The position numbers and the translations under genes are program-made. A DNA stretch of 6,749 nucleotides from an uncultured Collinsella sp. (lineage in GTDB: Bacteria; Actinomycetota; Coriobacteriia; Coriobacteriales; Coriobacteriaceae), in the NCBI GenBank assembly GCA_937926755.1, contig CALBBA010000270.1, positions 1 through 6,749 on the forward strand, written 5' to 3'. Shown here one piece after another: positions 4,499 to 6,749 of the stretch; the stretch's first letter is position 1, and each line of letters begins with the position of its first letter. The notes under the pieces are model-generated. The model had not been told where the DNA came from and made no database searches. It saw nothing but the letters and a program-made list of their open reading frames with translations.

Positions 4499-4622
4499 CG
4501 TTTTAGCGTCCGCGGCTCTAAGAGAAATTTGTCTGCAAGGCAGTGAGTGATCCGTGTGTGTGACGGGGTAAGATTGATCGCGGTTTTGATTGGTGTTCGA
4601 TTGGGTTTGTTGGACGGAGTCT
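4499..4622. other. Spacer between the 4064 gene and rmuC
   Basis: There is no gene. TAAGAT (4569-4574) is a possible -10 box for rmuC but lacks a -35 at normal distance. CTGC-AAG-GCAG (4533-4543) and CCGT/ACGG around a GTGTGTG run (4552-4566) are small inverted repeats. No intrinsic terminator is visible. Confidence 0.3.
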
Positions 4623-5807
4623 ATGTCTGCTATTGATGTTGCGCTTGTTGTGATCGCCTTAGTGGCGGTGGGGGTTGCTGTGGCTTGTGCCCTGCAGCTC
4701 AAGGGCCTTCGCGCCGAGCTGCGGGAACGCGGCGACAACAGTGCGGAGGCGCTGGCGGCGCTTGAGCAGGCTAACAATGCGCTCGACGCCCTTAATCTGG
4801 CGCTGGCAGAAACCCGACGCACGGCAAACGCCATCGCGCAGCAGCAGACGACCGACGCCGCCGTGGAGCAGCAACGCTACCTGACCATTGCGCGCGAGTT
4901 CTCGCAGGCCGGCGACCGCATGGATGACCTGCGCCGCGAGACGGCCCAACAGCTCGGCGCCAACCGCGAGGGCATCGAGCACCGCCTGGACAAGGTGCGT
5001 GAGACGGTCGATGCCCAGCTGGGCGCCATCCGCAAGGACAACAACGTGCAGCTCGATCAGATGCGCGCGACGGTGGACGAGAAACTCTCCCGTACGCTCA
5101 ACGATCGCCTGTCTGCATCGTTTAAGCAGGTGAGCGACCAGCTCGAGGCCGTGTACAAGGGCCTGGGCGATATGCAATCTATCGCCACCGGCGTGGGCGA
5201 CCTTAAGCGCGTGCTGGGCAATGTGAAGGCGCGTGGCATTTTGGGCGAGGTGCAGCTGGGCGCAATCCTGGCGGACATCCTTACGCCCGACCAGTATCTG
5301 GAAAACGTTGCCACCAAGCCCGGCGCCTCGGAGCGCGTTGAGTTTGCTGTCAAGCTGCCGGTGGACGAGGGTAATCCCGTGCTGCTGCCGATCGACTCCA
5401 AATTCCCGGGCGATGCGTACGAGCATCTGCTCGACGCCCAGGAGTCGGGTGACGCTGAGGCCGTCGCCGCAGCGCGCAAGACGCTCGATATGATGGTGAA
5501 GCGCGAGGCAAAGGACATCTGCGAAAAGTATCTGAGCGTGCCCGCGACTACCAACTTTGGCATTCTGTTCGTTCCGTTTGAGGGGCTGTACGCCGAGGTC
5601 GTCAGCCGCCCCGGGCTTATCGAGACCCTGGGCCGCGACTATCACGTCAACGTTGCCGGCCCCAGCACCATGGCGGCCATTCTCAACAGCCTGCAGATGA
5701 GTTACCAAACGTTTAAGCTGCAAAAACGCACCGACGATGTACTGCGCGTGCTCTCCGCTGTCAAGGCCGAGCTGCCGCGCTATCAAAAGGCGCTTGAGGA
5801 AGCGCAA
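4623..5807 (+). CDS. rmuC: RmuC family DNA recombination protein, 3' end replaced
   Basis: RmuC proteins limit inversions at inverted repeats and carry a PD-(D/E)XK nuclease-type fold. An N-terminal membrane helix (about 5-25) leads into a long coiled coil (about 30-190). The conserved core follows: GNVKARGILGEVQLGAIL (199-216), LPIDSKFPG (255-263, with the D-x-K catalytic-type motif), GILFVPFEGLYAEVV (313-327) and VAGPSTMAAILNSLQMSYQ (344-362). The ATG at 4623 has GGAG just upstream; an in-frame GTG at 4590 adds 11 residues that are not RmuC-like. Native sequence runs to about residue 384; the last few dozen residues expected of RmuC are missing. The frame continues without a stop into AaeA. 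The crossover lies somewhere in 5775-5807, so the end given is the latest possible. Treat as 3'-truncated by a chimeric join. Confidence 0.88.
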
Positions 5808-6467
5808 GCCGATGTTGCTTATTATCAGGTACTGGCACAGGAGAAACGCCAGGAGGCCGGACGTCGTAACCGTCTCGGTGTGCAGGCGATGTCTCGCGAA
5901 GAGATCGATCAGGCCAACAACGTACTACAAACGGTTCTGCATCAGTTAGCGAAAGCGCAGGCGACCCGCGATCTGGCAAAACTGGATCTTGAACGCACGG
6001 TGATCCGCGCGCCAGCAGATGGCTGGGTGACCAACCTCAACGTCTATACCGGTGAGTTTATTACCCGTGGATCAACGGCGGTTGCGCTGGTGAAACAGAA
6101 CTCCTTCTATGTACTGGCCTATATGGAAGAAACTAAGCTGGAAGGGGTGCGCCCTGGGTATCGTGCAGAGATCACGCCGCTTGGCAGTAACAAAGTGCTG
6201 AAAGGGACTGTTGATAGTGTTGCCGCTGGGGTCACCAACGCCAGCAGCACGAGTGACGACAAAGGGATGGCGACCATCGACTCTAACCTTGAATGGGTGC
6301 GTTTGGCGCAACGTGTTCCGGTTCGTATTCGTCTCGACAACCAGCAAGAGAACATCTGGCCTGCGGGCACCACTGCTACAGTGGTGGTCACTGGCAAACA
6401 AGATCGCGACGAAAGCCAGGATTCGTTCTTCCGTAAAATGGCCCATCGCCTGCGTGAGTTTGGTTAA
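5775..6467 (+). CDS. aaeA: AaeA efflux pump adaptor, 5'-truncated, E. coli type
   Basis: AaeA is the periplasmic membrane-fusion subunit of the AaeAB pump that exports p-hydroxybenzoate and related aromatic acids. From [11 protein letters not shown] onward, the 230 codons correspond to residues 81-310 of E. coli AaeA as I recall it, ending ...[13 protein letters not shown] then TAA. The coiled-coil hairpin, second lipoyl half ([17 protein letters not shown]) and beta-barrel region are present. The N-terminal membrane anchor and first lipoyl half (residues 1-80) are absent. No start codon or ribosome binding site of its own is present; it is in frame with rmuC. Lys codon use changes sharply: 9 AAA to 1 AAG here versus 3 AAA to 15 AAG in the rmuC part. 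Five nt separate it from aaeB, as in the enterobacterial aaeXAB operon. Confidence 0.93.
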
Positions 6468-6472
6468 TCACG

Positions 6473-6749
6473 ATGGGTATTTTCTCCATTGCTAACCAAC
6501 ATATTCGCTTTGCGGTAAAACTGGCGACCGCCATTGTACTGGCGCTGTTTGTTGGCTTTCACTTCCAGCTGGAAACGCCACGCTGGGCAGTACTGACAGC
6601 GGCGATTGTTGCCGCCGGTCCGGCCTTTGCTGCGGGAGGTGAACCGTATTCTGGCGCTATTCGCTATCGTGGCTTTTTGCGCATCATCGGCACATTTATT
6701 GGCTGTATTGCCGGACTGGTGATCATCATTGCGATGATCCGAGATGCAT
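6473..6749 (+). CDS. aaeB: AaeB efflux pump inner-membrane subunit, 3'-truncated by window end
   Basis: The open frame starts [20 protein letters not shown] and matches the N-terminus of E. coli AaeB (655 aa in full), the fusaric-acid-resistance-type transporter that works with AaeA. About 92 codons are present, covering roughly the first three hydrophobic segments (13-30, 38-54, 70-88). The start is fixed by homology and by the 5-nt gap after aaeA. The last readable codons give I-R-D-A, where E. coli AaeB, as I recall it, has I-R-A-P, so the final ~8 bases (6742-6749) may not be aaeB sequence. GATCATC (6721-6727) and GATGATC (6733-6739) form a hairpin just before that point. Confidence 0.92.

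Noticed and set aside
4659..5807. A 382-codon open frame on the minus strand opposite rmuC
   Set aside because: It is the antisense shadow of a clearly recognisable RmuC; high-GC coding DNA commonly leaves the opposite strand open, and the translation shows no family motif.
5775..6749. Genuine recent transfer of the aaeAB efflux pump into the actinobacterium
   Set aside because: There is no insertion sequence, integrase or attachment site, the pump adaptor lacks its anchor, and the join falls inside a motif both proteins can share. A chimera is simpler.

Overview
The window reads as DNA from a GC-rich, anaerobic, gut-type actinobacterium, joined at its right end to Escherichia coli-like DNA. 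The left ~5.8 kb has strong G/C third-position bias, a two-domain rubrerythrin, an Fe-S-type Rrf2 regulator and an RmuC with the PD-(D/E)XK-type core. The best fit is Coriobacteriia, probably Collinsella; this is an inference from gene content and style, not from a marker gene. From about base 5,775 the sequence encodes residues 81-310 of E. coli AaeA and then the start of AaeB, with an abrupt change in codon use. The rmuC-aaeA join lies in an 11-codon stretch that both proteins could share. It is most simply a metagenome assembly or library chimera, not a real fusion gene.

Layout, all genes on the + strand. 1-310: a stable-RNA-style promoter, tRNA-Asp(GUC) with encoded CCA, and a clean terminator. 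311-630: no gene, but several inverted repeats, a candidate promoter and a structured leader. 631-2043: an Rrf2 regulator with a Cys cluster, followed 21 nt later by a short MutY-type adenine glycosylase. This MutY lacks the Fe-S cysteines and has Glu at the usual catalytic Asp position; a 14-bp hairpin covers its first codons. 2158-2697: rubrerythrin. 2969-3600: a small multi-pass membrane protein of unknown function, broken by a one-base frameshift. 4064-4498: a small single-pass membrane protein of unknown function. 4623-5774/5807: rmuC lacking its 3' end. 5775-6749: truncated aaeA and the start of aaeB.

Functionally, the Rrf2-MutY-rubrerythrin group looks like an oxidative-stress neighbourhood: a probable redox or Fe-S sensing repressor, repair of 8-oxoG:A mispairs, and peroxide reduction. 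Only Rrf2-MutY is close enough to be an obvious operon; rubrerythrin has its own leader.

The most unusual native feature is a pair of long palindromic elements just downstream of the rubrerythrin gene and of the frameshifted membrane-protein gene. They share a 52-bp core (47/52 identical) but have unrelated outer arms, each of which is nevertheless self-complementary over about 18 bp. Each is followed by a nearly identical intrinsic terminator. This looks like a dispersed 3'-UTR repeat family with selection on, or a copying mechanism for, the hairpin fold.
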